From Lutimonas vermicola (GTDB lineage: Bacteria > Bacteroidota > Bacteroidia > Flavobacteriales > Flavobacteriaceae): DNA of 64,000 nucleotides. The translations under genes were made by a program, and so were the position numbers. The notes below the pieces were generated by a model that was given only the letters and a program-made list of their open reading frames with translations, was not told where the DNA came from and did not search any database. Numbering within the stretch: the stretch's first letter is position 1; each line of letters opens with the position of its first letter. The stretch covers positions 62,001-126,000 of the forward strand of contig NZ_JBCDNA010000003.1 of assembly GCF_038433205.1 (NCBI RefSeq). Direction: 5' to 3'. This document shows, one piece after another, positions 35,930 through 45,550 of the stretch.

Positions 35930-37222
35930 ATGAAATACAGCGAATTAGAAAAAGTTTTCGTAAAAGAAAAATTAGACTTAAAAGACTCCAATATTGATAT
36001 AAAAATATATGACCAAATCATGGGTTCTGGGAAAACTAGGGATGCAATAGAAAGAATGAGGCAATATGAAAAGGACGATCAAAAGTTTATTTATGTAACA
36101 CCTTTTTTAGACGAAATTGAAAGGGTATCAGAAGAATTAAATCATGTCCATGCCCCTAAAAACTACATGAAACATGTAGGGTTTGAATCACAAATTAATG
36201 ATGATGGACATTTTGATATTTTAAACTACTTCAACAAATTATATAAACTCCAGAATAAAGGAAATCATCTTTCAGATTTAATTAAACAAGGTAAAAACAT
36301 AGTTACTACTCATCAGCTTTATAGTTCTTTTAATTCCTTTGATATTCCAAATCTTAAAGATTATATATTAATCATTGACGAAGCAATAAATCCTGTTTTT
36401 GTATTTAATATTGGATCAAGGGATTTAGAGATATTAAACAATGAAAATTTAATTCAAATAGAAGATAAAACATCTAGAGTTGCAAAAGTTGATAACGATT
36501 ACACTGATGATTCCTTTAAAAGTGTTTTGAACTTTTGTAAACAAGAAAATACATTTCTCCAGAACAATGCTTTTATCTCTATATCTCCAATAGATCTATT
36601 CCTGTCCTTTAAAGAAATTCAAATTTTAACCTATTTATTTGAGGGTTCAATTATGTCAGCATATTTTAGATTGTTTAATTTGGAGTATACATTTATCAAC
36701 AAATGCAGCCAAAGAACCATTAAGAATAAAATTAAATACAATTTAACCATATATGAAGGAGATAGAAATCAGAACAGTAAAAGACATCAATGTAATTTAA
36801 GTAAATCGTCTATTGCAAGAAAAAACAGATCTGAGATTCAGAAATTAAATTTAGATACTGCTTATGTATTCAAACGTCAATTCAAAACTAAATCTGATGA
36901 TAACGCATTCACAACTTTTAAAGATTTTGAGGGAAAATTATCTGGCAATGGATATAAAAAAGGGTTCATCGCCATTAATGCTAGAGCTACCAATAGCCAT
37001 GCGCATAAAAAATCAATGGCCTACTTAGGAAACAGATTTCTGAATCCTGAGTTAAAAAACTTTTTCATAAGCAATGGATCGCCCATAGATGAGGATCAAT
37101 GGGCATTATCCGAAATGATTCAATGGATATGGAGAGGATGTATTCGAAATAATGAACCTATGAATCTATATATACCGAGTTACAGAATGAGATATTTACT
37201 TTATACATGGCTAAAAGCTTAA
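35930..37222 (+). CDS. P-loop NTPase, helicase-like, of mobile-element type
   Basis: 430 residues from ATG 35930 (an upstream in-frame TTG is unlikely). Walker A is IMGSGKT near 29-35, Walker B with DEA is LIIDEA near 147-152, and a C-terminal QWIWRGCIR segment stands where motif VI of superfamily 2 helicases is expected. The second RecA-like domain is poorly recognisable. Similar proteins occur near integrases in phage-like elements and may drive element replication or DNA handling; that role is inferred. I know no specific family name. Confidence 0.6.
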   Translation: MKYSELEKVFVKEKLDLKDSNIDIKIYDQIMGSGKTRDAIERMRQYEKDDQKFIYVTPFLDEIERVSEELNHVHAPKNYMKHVGFESQINDDGHFDILNYFNKLYKLQNKGNHLSDLIKQGKNIVTTHQLYSSFNSFDIPNLKDYILIIDEAINPVFVFNIGSRDLEILNNENLIQIEDKTSRVAKVDNDYTDDSFKSVLNFCKQENTFLQNNAFISISPIDLFLSFKEIQILTYLFEGSIMSAYFRLFNLEYTFINKCSQRTIKNKIKYNLTIYEGDRNQNSKRHQCNLSKSSIARKNRSEIQKLNLDTAYVFKRQFKTKSDDNAFTTFKDFEGKLSGNGYKKGFIAINARATNSHAHKKSMAYLGNRFLNPELKNFFISNGSPIDEDQWALSEMIQWIWRGCIRNNEPMNLYIPSYRMRYLLYTWLKA

Positions 37223-37228
37223 CTCTTG

Positions 37229-37843
37229 ATGAGAAAACTATTTGACATATCTGGACTTTTTTACAAGATTGGTGAATTTAAATTCAGAAAATACCTAAAC
37301 ATCAAACTGAAGAATTCTTTTAAGCAAAGGCCAGATCTTATGGTTATAATGATGAACCCTGGAGCCTCCAAACCCATAGATGAAATCGACAACAACGATT
37401 CAGAATCAGAGGCAATTCCTGATAGAACCCAAAATCAGATCATGAAGGTAATGATAGCTTGTAAGCTAGAATTTGCAAGGGTTTTAAACCTCACAGACAT
37501 ACGTGAACCTAAATCTAACAGGATGTTCTTAAAAGCCAAGGAAATTGATCAAAAGGGCATACCACATTCCATATTTGATCCACGAAGAAAAAAGGAATTT
37601 ACCTCCTTGTTTATAAAAGGTATTCCAGTAATATTTGCCTGGGGAGTTGGTAAAGAATTAAAAGATCTAGCTGAAATGGCTATTGAAGCCATTGGTAATG
37701 ATAATCGAATTGGCCTGAACAAAAAAGATTTTGATTGGGCTTATTATCATCCCTTACCTCAGGCATATAAAAAGCAAATTGAATGGGTTGATAAAATAAC
37801 TAAATCCTTATTATTTAATTCCAAAAATGAAGATCCTTTATGA
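37229..37843 (+). CDS. DUF1643-like protein
   Basis: 204 residues from ATG 37229, six bases after the helicase-like gene's stop, so probably co-transcribed. The pattern VIMMNPGAS, then DRTQNQIMKVMI and VLNLTDIREPKS matches the arrangement of DUF1643 proteins (a MLNPS motif, a D-x-T motif, then NL-F), which are common in phages and islands. Residues 130-190 carry IPVIFAWGVGKEL and a WAYYHPLPQAY tail, like the usual WG and HPL motifs. The molecular function of the family is unknown. Confidence 0.62.
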   Translation: MRKLFDISGLFYKIGEFKFRKYLNIKLKNSFKQRPDLMVIMMNPGASKPIDEIDNNDSESEAIPDRTQNQIMKVMIACKLEFARVLNLTDIREPKSNRMFLKAKEIDQKGIPHSIFDPRRKKEFTSLFIKGIPVIFAWGVGKELKDLAEMAIEAIGNDNRIGLNKKDFDWAYYHPLPQAYKKQIEWVDKITKSLLFNSKNEDPL

Positions 37844-37893
37844 AATGATTGATACTTTTGACTATCTCAAAAATTGACCAATTATTCTCAAAA

Positions 37894-38769
37894 ATGGCAA
37901 ACAAAGCTACAAGTATTGATAATCAAATTATTAAACTACGAAATCGCGGAATGATATTAGACTTTGAAGAAGCCAAACTCAAAGAAATTCTTTTAGATAT
38001 TGGCTATTATCGTTTAGGTTTTTATTGGCATCCATTCGAAGTTGATGAAGATCACAATTTCCAAAAGAATACCAGATTTTCAAATATTCTGAATTTATAT
38101 TATCTCGATGTCGACTTGAGGTATCTTCTCATAAAGTATATAAATAGATTTGAATTAAACTTTAGAACCAACCTCATCTATTGGCCCTCCATGAAATATG
38201 AAAACAACTGTTTTTGGTATACCGATCCAAAAATTATGTCGAAAGAGTATATTAGAAACTTAAAAAGATATTATAATTTTAACTTCATAAATAAAAATTT
38301 CCAAATTAAGCGTCACCACGAGAATTATCCAGATCATAAATATGCTCCATGTTGGAAAACATTCGAATACTATACTTTCGGATCAATTTCGAGGATTTAT
38401 GAAAGCATTTTAGATGAGGAATTAAAGAAAGAAATTTCATCAAAGTATCAGATTAAAAAGTTTCAAAAGTTTCAGAATTTTCTTGATACATTAGTATTTG
38501 TTCGTAATAGTTGTGCCCATAGTGGAGTTATTTATGATCTAAATATTGTCTTTGGGGTTAATGAATTGCCTAATATTAAATTTAATAATGGAAACAGTCA
38601 TCAATTGGACGCTGCGATTAAAGTTTTGCTGTTTTTACTTGATGAAATTTCCTTAAATAGGAAAAATGAGTTACAGGATTCTTTAAATAATTTGTTTTCA
38701 AAGCATGCTGAAAATGAGCAAATTAAAGATGTAATCACAAAAAAAATCGGATACTCATTTCCTAGTTGA
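37894..38769 (+). CDS. Abi_2 (AbiD/AbiF-like) abortive infection protein
   Basis: 291 residues from ATG 37894; an in-frame TTG at 37849 would add 15. The N-terminus SIDNQIIKLRNRGMIL followed by LLDIGYYRLGFYWHPFE is the Abi_2 signature. Near the C-terminus RNSCAHSG is the Rx4-6H motif of HEPN-type RNases. Abi_2 proteins stop phage growth in lactococci and act in toxin-like fashion. It is the last gene before a UUCG-loop terminator and may be translated from the island's early operon. Confidence 0.85.
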   Translation: MANKATSIDNQIIKLRNRGMILDFEEAKLKEILLDIGYYRLGFYWHPFEVDEDHNFQKNTRFSNILNLYYLDVDLRYLLIKYINRFELNFRTNLIYWPSMKYENNCFWYTDPKIMSKEYIRNLKRYYNFNFINKNFQIKRHHENYPDHKYAPCWKTFEYYTFGSISRIYESILDEELKKEISSKYQIKKFQKFQNFLDTLVFVRNSCAHSGVIYDLNIVFGVNELPNIKFNNGNSHQLDAAIKVLLFLLDEISLNRKNELQDSLNNLFSKHAENEQIKDVITKKIGYSFPS

Positions 38770-38781
38770 TTTAATATTGAT

Positions 38782-38789
38782 TATATTTG
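38782..38789 (+). promoter_or_regulatory. Putative -7 box downstream of the Abi gene
   Basis: TATATTTG fits TAnnTTTG, 13 bp after the Abi stop codon, and the next feature is a terminator only 60 bp on. It may start a small RNA. Confidence 0.35.
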
Positions 38790-38848
38790 CCCTTACTTAA
38801 GTGTCCTGTTCTTCATTTGCATTAATGGTGCACTATAAAAGAATAAAT

Positions 38849-38874
38849 AACCTCAGATTCGTCTGAGGTTTTTT
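38849..38874 (+). terminator. UUCG-loop terminator after the Abi gene
   Basis: AACCTCAGA (38849-38857) pairs with TCTGAGGTT (38862-38870) around a TTCG tetraloop, followed by TTTT. It separates the Abi operon from the hsd operon. Confidence 0.9.
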
Positions 38875-38999
38875 ATTTATAATCATCTATACTACGGATG
38901 ATTAAATGGATAAATTTATTTCTTAGTTAAACAGCCCGTAAAACCTAATTTTTAACGTTTTTAAATTACGTGTTTCCTCATGGTGATTTAAACCGATAT

Positions 39000-39012
39000 G
39001 ACTAATTTAGTC
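39000..39012. promoter_or_regulatory. Palindrome upstream of hsdM
   Basis: GACTAATTTAGTC is a perfect palindrome around a central base, 47 bp before the hsdM ATG. It could be an operator controlling the restriction-modification operon; no dedicated controller gene is adjacent. Confidence 0.4.
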
Positions 39013-39058
39013 GTTTATCAGAATTGAAAACTAGAGTACATTAAATAAGAGATATAAA

Positions 39059-40633
39059 ATGTCTATGGCAAAAAAAGCAACAGTAAAAAAAACAAAATCA
39101 ATGGAAGAAACCCTATGGGATTCCGCCAACAAACTGAGAGGAACTGTAGAATCCTCAGAATATAAACATGTTGTACTTGGGTTGATCTTCCTAAAGTTTG
39201 CTAGCGACAAGTTTGAAGAACGCAGACAGGAGCTAAAAGATGCAGATCAAGATCAATTTTTAGAAATGGTGGAGTTCTACACCATGAAGAATGTCTTTTT
39301 CTTACCAGAAGAATCTCGATGGAGTCACATTATTAAAAACTCTAAGCAAGACAACATTGCTCTGATAATTGATACTGCTCTTCATACCACCGAAAAGAAT
39401 AATCCATCACTAAAAGGAGCTTTACCAGACAATTACTTCTCTCGTTTAAATATGGACGTGAGCAAGTTGGCTGCTTTACTTGATACTATTAACAATATTG
39501 ACACCCTTAAGGACAAACAACAAGACATTGTAGGACGTGTTTATGAATATTTCTTAGCAAAATTTGCAATTGCAGAGGGAAAAGGAAAAGGAGAATTCTA
39601 TACACCTAAAAGTATTGTAAATCTTATCACCGAAATGATTGAACCATATAAGGGAAAAATATATGATCCTGCTTGTGGCTCGGGTGGAATGTTTGTACAA
39701 TCCATGAAGTTTATTGATAGTCATAATGGAAATAAAAAGGATGTTTCTATTTACGGACAAGAATACACTTCTACTACCTATAAACTGGCTAAAATGAACT
39801 TAGCCATTAGAGGAATCTCAGCCAATTTAGGTGCTGTACCAGCCGATACATTTTCGAAGGATCAACACAAAGACTTAAAAGCCGATTACATTATGGCGAA
39901 TCCTCCTTTTAACCAAAAGGATTGGAGAGCTGACAATGAATTATTAGATGATCCTAGATGGAGAGGATATGAAGTGCCACAAACAGGAAATGCGAATTAT
40001 GCTTGGATTTTGAATATGGTTTCCAAATTGTCTGACAATGGAGTTGCTGGATTTATACTGGCTAATGGTGCTCTATCTGGCGGAAGTGAAGAGTATAAGA
40101 TCCGAAAGAAACTGATTGAGAACGGATTGGTAGAGGCGATTGTAATTCTGCCCAATAAAATGTTCTATACCACCGATATTAGTGTAACACTTTGGATTGT
40201 CAACAACAATAAGAAAAAAAGAACCGTCAAACTGAATAATATTGAAAGGAATTACCGAGATAGAAAAGATGAAGTTTTATTCATGGACTTACGTGAAAAA
40301 GGTGTCCCATTTGAGAAAAAGTACATTCAATTTACGACAGAGGTTACTGAAGAAATAGCTGAAACATATCATAAATGGCAGCAAAAGGATAAAGGATATG
40401 AAAACATTCCTGAATATTGTTATTCTGGATCTCTGGATGATATTAGAAGCAAAGACTATGCCCTTGCTGCTAGCAAGTATATTGAATTCATCAATAGAGA
40501 TGAGAATATCAATTTTGATGAAAAAATGGCGGCTTTACAAAGTGAGTTTTCAGAGTTATTAAAAGAAGAAGAACAATCAAAAAAGGATTTCCTCAACGTA
40601 TTTAAAGAAATTGGATATGAAATCGAGCTATAA
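39059..40633 (+). CDS. hsdM: Type I restriction-modification methyltransferase subunit
   Basis: 524 residues. N-terminal HsdM_N helical domain (LWDSANKLRGTVESSEYKHVVLGLIFLKFASDKF), then the N6-adenine methylase domain with SAM motif DPACGSGGMF near 205-214 and catalytic NPPF near 284-287. It methylates adenine in both halves of a bipartite target, as a complex with HsdS. The stop overlaps the hsdS start by 17 bp. Confidence 0.97.
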   Translation: MSMAKKATVKKTKSMEETLWDSANKLRGTVESSEYKHVVLGLIFLKFASDKFEERRQELKDADQDQFLEMVEFYTMKNVFFLPEESRWSHIIKNSKQDNIALIIDTALHTTEKNNPSLKGALPDNYFSRLNMDVSKLAALLDTINNIDTLKDKQQDIVGRVYEYFLAKFAIAEGKGKGEFYTPKSIVNLITEMIEPYKGKIYDPACGSGGMFVQSMKFIDSHNGNKKDVSIYGQEYTSTTYKLAKMNLAIRGISANLGAVPADTFSKDQHKDLKADYIMANPPFNQKDWRADNELLDDPRWRGYEVPQTGNANYAWILNMVSKLSDNGVAGFILANGALSGGSEEYKIRKKLIENGLVEAIVILPNKMFYTTDISVTLWIVNNNKKKRTVKLNNIERNYRDRKDEVLFMDLREKGVPFEKKYIQFTTEVTEEIAETYHKWQQKDKGYENIPEYCYSGSLDDIRSKDYALAASKYIEFINRDENINFDEKMAALQSEFSELLKEEEQSKKDFLNVFKEIGYEIEL

Positions 40634-41855
40634 AAGATTAGGAGATTTCATACATAAAATTGATGTGAGAAATAAAAATTCTCAAAACATCAAACTTTTA
40701 GGCCTAAGCATGACCAAGAAATTTAGGCCTCATGCTTCCAATATTATTGGTACTGATTTATCCAGATATAAAATCGTTGATCATTGGCAATTTGCTTGTG
40801 ATTTTATGTCTACTATTCGTGTTAGAAAATTACCTGTTGTACTTCAAAAGAATGATGAACAAATAATTGTTTCTCCAGCCTATACCGCTTTTGAGGTTAT
40901 AGATTCGAACGAGCTTCATCCAGAATATTTAATGATGTGGTTTAGACGTGAGGAGTTTGATAGATATGCTTACTTCTGTTGTGATAGTGCAGTACGAGGC
41001 GGTTTTAATTGGGATGAATTATGTGATGTGAAATTACCCGTCCCATCAATCGATAAACAACGAGAAATTGTAAAAGAATACAACACTATTGTTAATCGCA
41101 TAAAGCTGATTGAGGAGATCAATCAAAAATTAGAAGAAACGGCTCAAGCGCTTTATAAGCATTGGTTCGTAGATTTTGAATTTCCTAACGAAAACGGTCA
41201 GCCTTATAAATCTTCTGGTGGGAAAATGGTTTATAATAATGAATTGGATAAAAATATTCCTGAGGTGTGGGAAGTTAAGGCATATACGGAGGTGGTAGAA
41301 CTAAAAGGAGGAGGAACTCCTAGGACAACCGAACCAACTTTCTGGGGTGGTAATATTCCTTTTTTCACTCCAAAAGATATTGATGATTCCTACTACTGTT
41401 TAATTACTGAAAAATATATTACTGGTGCTGGATTAGACAATTGTAGTAGTAAACTATATCCTAAAAACACTGTATTTGTAACAGCTCGGGGCACTGTTGG
41501 TGCTATTTCGTTAGCAGGTTCGCCTATGGCAATGAACCAAAGTTGTTATGCAATTTTAGGAAATGACATAATTGGAGCCTATTACATTCATCAACTAACT
41601 CTAGAAACTATCAAGTCTTTAAAAAAAGAAGCTGTAGGTGCGGTTTTTAAAGCATTAGTAACTAAAGATTTTGAAGGTAAAAAAGTTTTGGATCCAGGTA
41701 AAGTATTATCTAAAGCATATGATTCTAAAATTACTCCTATCTACGATACTCTTTTAAATAATTCAAAACAAATCAATGCTTTAAAAAAACTTACAGATTT
41801 AGTACTTCAAAAAATCTCTAAAGTAGAATCCATTCAAACTACTGAAACCACATGA
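40617..41855 (+). CDS. hsdS: Type I restriction-modification specificity subunit
   Basis: 412 residues from ATG 40617. Two target-recognition domains of different type: the first at about 1-150, where the usual L-x-D start is YKRLGDFIHK, and the second starting near 214 (IPEVWEVKAYTEVVELKGGGTPRT). Each is followed by a conserved helical spacer (PSIDKQREIVKEYNTIVNRI). The two domains read the two halves of the target. The order hsdM-hsdS-hsdR with overlaps shows one operon. Confidence 0.93.
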   Translation: MKSSYKRLGDFIHKIDVRNKNSQNIKLLGLSMTKKFRPHASNIIGTDLSRYKIVDHWQFACDFMSTIRVRKLPVVLQKNDEQIIVSPAYTAFEVIDSNELHPEYLMMWFRREEFDRYAYFCCDSAVRGGFNWDELCDVKLPVPSIDKQREIVKEYNTIVNRIKLIEEINQKLEETAQALYKHWFVDFEFPNENGQPYKSSGGKMVYNNELDKNIPEVWEVKAYTEVVELKGGGTPRTTEPTFWGGNIPFFTPKDIDDSYYCLITEKYITGAGLDNCSSKLYPKNTVFVTARGTVGAISLAGSPMAMNQSCYAILGNDIIGAYYIHQLTLETIKSLKKEAVGAVFKALVTKDFEGKKVLDPGKVLSKAYDSKITPIYDTLLNNSKQINALKKLTDLVLQKISKVESIQTTETT

Positions 41856-44800
41856 AATTCACGGAAGCACAATTAGAACAGGCTTTTATTGAGCTATTGG
41901 GACAAGAAGACATTCCTCATATGTTGGGTGGAGATATAGTTCGTTTAGAAGAAGAAGTTTTAATCAAAGAAGATCTAAAAGTATTTTTACTCGACCAATA
42001 CAAAGCAGACAACTTAACTGAATCCGAAGCCCACCAAATCATTAAACGATTAGAAAAAATTTCGTCTTCTGATTTGTATGAGAGTAACAAAAAATTCATG
42101 AAATTGGTGTCAGATGGTTTTGCTTTAAAGCGTGAAGACCGTTCTCAAAAAGACATTTGGATTTATCTCATTGATTATTACGAGAGCAATAACAACACTT
42201 ATAAAATTGTTAATCAGTTAGAAATTGTAGGCTATCAAAGACGTATTCCAGATGGTATTTTGTACATCAATGGTTTGCCTTTAGTAGTATTTGAATTTAA
42301 GAGTGCTATTCGAGAAAATGCAACGGTTCATGATGCGTATGTGCAGTTAACCACTCGCTATCAAAGAGACATTCCAGAGCTTTTTAAATACAATGCGTTT
42401 TGTGTCATCAGTGATGGTGTAAACAACAAAGCAGGTTCGTTTTTTGCACCTTATGAGTTCTACTACGCCTGGCGTAAAGTGGAAGGATTAGATAATGAAG
42501 TAGATGGCATTGATTCCATGTACACTCTTATTCAAGGTATGTTTAACCTCAATCGTTTACGAGACATTATTCGCAACTTCATTTACATACCAGACGCTTC
42601 TAAGAAAGATGAAAAAATAGTATGTCGATATCCGCAGTATTATGCAGCAAATAAACTAGCAGAAAATATCAAGCTCCACCAAAAACCATACGGTGATGGA
42701 AAAGGTGGAACTTATTTTGGGGCAACAGGATGTGGTAAGAGTTTCACCATGCTTTTTCTCGCTCGTATATTAATGAAAAGTGTACATTTTTCAAGCCCTA
42801 CAATTATCCTAATTACTGATAGAACGGATTTGGATGATCAGCTTTCAGGAACATTTACTAATGCCAAAGGATTTATTGGAGATAATAACATAATAAGTGT
42901 TGAAACAAGATCAGAACTAAGAGACAGACTTCAAGGAATAAAAAGCGGGGGAGTTTATTTAACAACTATTCATAAGTTCACTGAAGACACTGAACTTCTC
43001 ACTGATAGATCAAATGTAATTTGTATTTCTGATGAAGCCCATCGAAGCCAGCTGAACCTTGATCAAAAAGTAAAGGTGACTAAAACAGGGGTTAAGAAAA
43101 CCTATGGATTTGCAAAATATTTACATGATTCTTTACCTAATGCAACGTACGTTGGTTTTACAGGAACTCCGATTGATGCCACTATAGACGTATTTGGTGA
43201 AGTCATTGACTCGTACACTATGACCGAATCTGTAGTAGATGAAATTACGGTTCGTATCGTTTACGAAGGTCGGGCAGCAAGGGTGTTATTAAATAATAAA
43301 AAACTTAAAGAAATTGAAGCCTATTATGCTAAATGTGCTGAAGATGGAGCTAATGAATACCAGGTAGAAGAAAGTAAAAAGGCGATGGCTCAAATGAATG
43401 CTATTATAGGTGATCCTGATCGATTAAAAACTGTAGCAGATGATTTTATTAAGCATTATGAAAATAGAATTACGGAAGGTGCAACTGTAAAGGGGAAAGC
43501 AATGATTGTTTGTAGTAGCCGCCCCATTGCCTTTGAATTATACAAATATATAGTAGCGTCACGTCCAGAGTGGGCAAAGGTCAAAGCATTTGAAGAGGGA
43601 GCTGAGCTTTCAGATAATGAGAAGAAACAAATTAAACCGATTGAGAGGATTAAAATGATTATGACACGTCATAAAGATGATCCGAAAGAAATGTATGATG
43701 CCCTTGGAACTAAGGACTACCGTAAAGAATTAGATCGTCAGTTTAAAAATGAGAAATCCAATTTTAAAATTGCTATTGTTGTAGATATGTGGCTGACTGG
43801 TTTTGATGTTCCATTTCTTGATACCATGTATATTGACAAACCCATTCAACAACATAGTTTAATTCAAACCATTTCTAGAGTAAATCGCAAATTTGGAACT
43901 AAGAAAAAAGGATTAATTGTTGACTACATTGGTATAAAGAGTCAAATGAATAAAGCGTTAAAAAAGTATTCAAAAATTGATGGGAAAAATTTTGAAGAGA
44001 TAGCTAGTTCTATTGTTGTTGTAAAAGATCATTTAAACTTATTAGCAATGCTTTTTCATCAATTTGATACTCTCCCATACTTTACTGGAGAACCTTTAAA
44101 ACAGCTCGATTGCTTAAAGAGGGCTGCTGAATTTGCGCAACTTACAGAAAAACAAGAATTGCGTTTCATAGGATTGGTAAAACGTTTGAAATCTGCATAT
44201 GACATCTGTTGTGGAAGTGAAGAATTTAATCAATCTGAAAAGGATCATATTCATTTCTATTTGGCTATTCGTTCAATAGTTGTAAAATTAACAACAGGAG
44301 GTGCTCCAGACACTGCTCAAATGAATGCAAAAGTTCGAGAAATGATAAAAGAGGCAATTCAAAGTGAAGGAGTTGAAGAAATCATCAAATTAGGAGATGA
44401 TTCTGAAACTAAAATAGACATTTTTGATCCTGATTATTTGGAGAAGATTAATAAAATAAAACTGCCCAATACTAAAATCAAGCTATTGCAACAGCTTTTA
44501 GGGAAAGCTATAAATGAGTTTAAAAAAGTCAATAAAATAAAGGCTGTCAATTTTTCTAAAAAGATGAATAAATTGGTAGACGCATACAATGATAGAAAAG
44601 CAGATGTGCTACAAAGTGAAGTTTTGGAAGACTTTACAGATGAGATCATCAATCTGTATCATGAACTTGTAAAGGAAAAAGATTCATTTGCTGATTTAGG
44701 GATTGATTTTGAAGAAAAAGCCTTTTACGATATCCTTAAATCCCTTTGCATAAAGTATGACTTTGACTATCCAGAAGATAAACTTTTGAATTTAGCTAAG

Positions 44801-44995
44801 AAAGTAAAAATAGTGGTTGATGATAAAGCTAAATATACTGACTGGAATCGCAGAACAGATATTAAAGCAGAATTGAAAGTGGATTTGATTATCCTTTTAG
44901 CTGAAAATGGCTATCCTCCAGTTGACAAAGATGAGGTATATAAAGAGATTTTTGAGCAAGCTGAGAATTTTAAGAAATATAATAATGCCTCTTGA
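41852..44995 (+). CDS. hsdR: Type I restriction endonuclease subunit R
   Basis: 1047 residues. Nuclease motif IPDGILYINGLPLVVFEFKS (D...ExK) near 130-149, Walker A GATGCGKS near 290, DEAHRS near 393, and SF2 motif VI in QTISRVNRKFG near 670. It cuts unmethylated DNA after ATP-driven translocation. It overlaps hsdS by 4 bp (ATGA). The C-terminal region (about 830-1047) is the helical HsdM/HsdS-binding part. The full length indicates an active system. Confidence 0.96.
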   Translation: MKFTEAQLEQAFIELLGQEDIPHMLGGDIVRLEEEVLIKEDLKVFLLDQYKADNLTESEAHQIIKRLEKISSSDLYESNKKFMKLVSDGFALKREDRSQKDIWIYLIDYYESNNNTYKIVNQLEIVGYQRRIPDGILYINGLPLVVFEFKSAIRENATVHDAYVQLTTRYQRDIPELFKYNAFCVISDGVNNKAGSFFAPYEFYYAWRKVEGLDNEVDGIDSMYTLIQGMFNLNRLRDIIRNFIYIPDASKKDEKIVCRYPQYYAANKLAENIKLHQKPYGDGKGGTYFGATGCGKSFTMLFLARILMKSVHFSSPTIILITDRTDLDDQLSGTFTNAKGFIGDNNIISVETRSELRDRLQGIKSGGVYLTTIHKFTEDTELLTDRSNVICISDEAHRSQLNLDQKVKVTKTGVKKTYGFAKYLHDSLPNATYVGFTGTPIDATIDVFGEVIDSYTMTESVVDEITVRIVYEGRAARVLLNNKKLKEIEAYYAKCAEDGANEYQVEESKKAMAQMNAIIGDPDRLKTVADDFIKHYENRITEGATVKGKAMIVCSSRPIAFELYKYIVASRPEWAKVKAFEEGAELSDNEKKQIKPIERIKMIMTRHKDDPKEMYDALGTKDYRKELDRQFKNEKSNFKIAIVVDMWLTGFDVPFLDTMYIDKPIQQHSLIQTISRVNRKFGTKKKGLIVDYIGIKSQMNKALKKYSKIDGKNFEEIASSIVVVKDHLNLLAMLFHQFDTLPYFTGEPLKQLDCLKRAAEFAQLTEKQELRFIGLVKRLKSAYDICCGSEEFNQSEKDHIHFYLAIRSIVVKLTTGGAPDTAQMNAKVREMIKEAIQSEGVEEIIKLGDDSETKIDIFDPDYLEKINKIKLPNTKIKLLQQLLGKAINEFKKVNKIKAVNFSKKMNKLVDAYNDRKADVLQSEVLEDFTDEIINLYHELVKEKDSFADLGIDFEEKAFYDILKSLCIKYDFDYPEDKLLNLAKKVKIVVDDKAKYTDWNRRTDIKAELKVDLIILLAENGYPPVDKDEVYKEIFEQAENFKKYNNAS

Positions 44996-45108
44996 TTAAT
45001 ATGTGAATTATTGGTTTTCTTTTGTTTATCAGAAATTAATATGCACCTTGTTATTTTAAGAAAGATTGTTATCCCTCCAATTAATTCTACAAACATTAAT
45101 AATATAAT

Positions 45109-45549
45109 ATGATTAAGAGAAAAGACCTATACGATTGCTGGTACCACGGGACTGACAGAAAGGCGGCTAAGCTCATTTATAAAGGAAACATAAACGTTAA
45201 TCTTGGAGTAGGAGAACTCGGTCAAGGATTTTACATGGGAAATTTTTTACATGAAGCCAAAGCATGGGCGTTTCATAAAAATGGCAAGAATAATATTCAA
45301 AATTCTGTTATTCAATTCACTATTAAACCATTTTTATCTTTAAAGTATAGATATATAGGTACCAAAAGGGCCAGAGCTTTATATAAAAAGAATAAAATCA
45401 ATAATGGTCATCGAACATTTAAGTTCAATAAAGATCTAATCCATTCTAAAGTTTTTATGGTGGAACGTTATGATTTTCAACAACTAAAATGGGAAAGTTT
45501 AAAGGGAGAAAAAACTGTGAATACGATTTCTAAAGCACTATTGAAATAA
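45109..45549 (+). CDS. ADP-ribosyltransferase-like protein (DUF3990-like), possible toxin
   Basis: 146 residues. YHGTDRKAAKLIYKGNINVNLGVGELGQGFYMG (given in parts: YHGT near 12-15, GELGQGFYMG near 35-44) followed by EAKAWAF fits the ART fold of DUF3990, in which H-x-T and the GFY segment contact NAD. A candidate acidic catalytic residue lies in VFMVERYDF. It lies directly before an unknown gene (1 bp gap) in a defence island. Role as a toxin or defence effector is inferred. Confidence 0.6.
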   Translation: MIKRKDLYDCWYHGTDRKAAKLIYKGNINVNLGVGELGQGFYMGNFLHEAKAWAFHKNGKNNIQNSVIQFTIKPFLSLKYRYIGTKRARALYKKNKINNGHRTFKFNKDLIHSKVFMVERYDFQQLKWESLKGEKTVNTISKALLK

Positions 45550-45550
45550 T

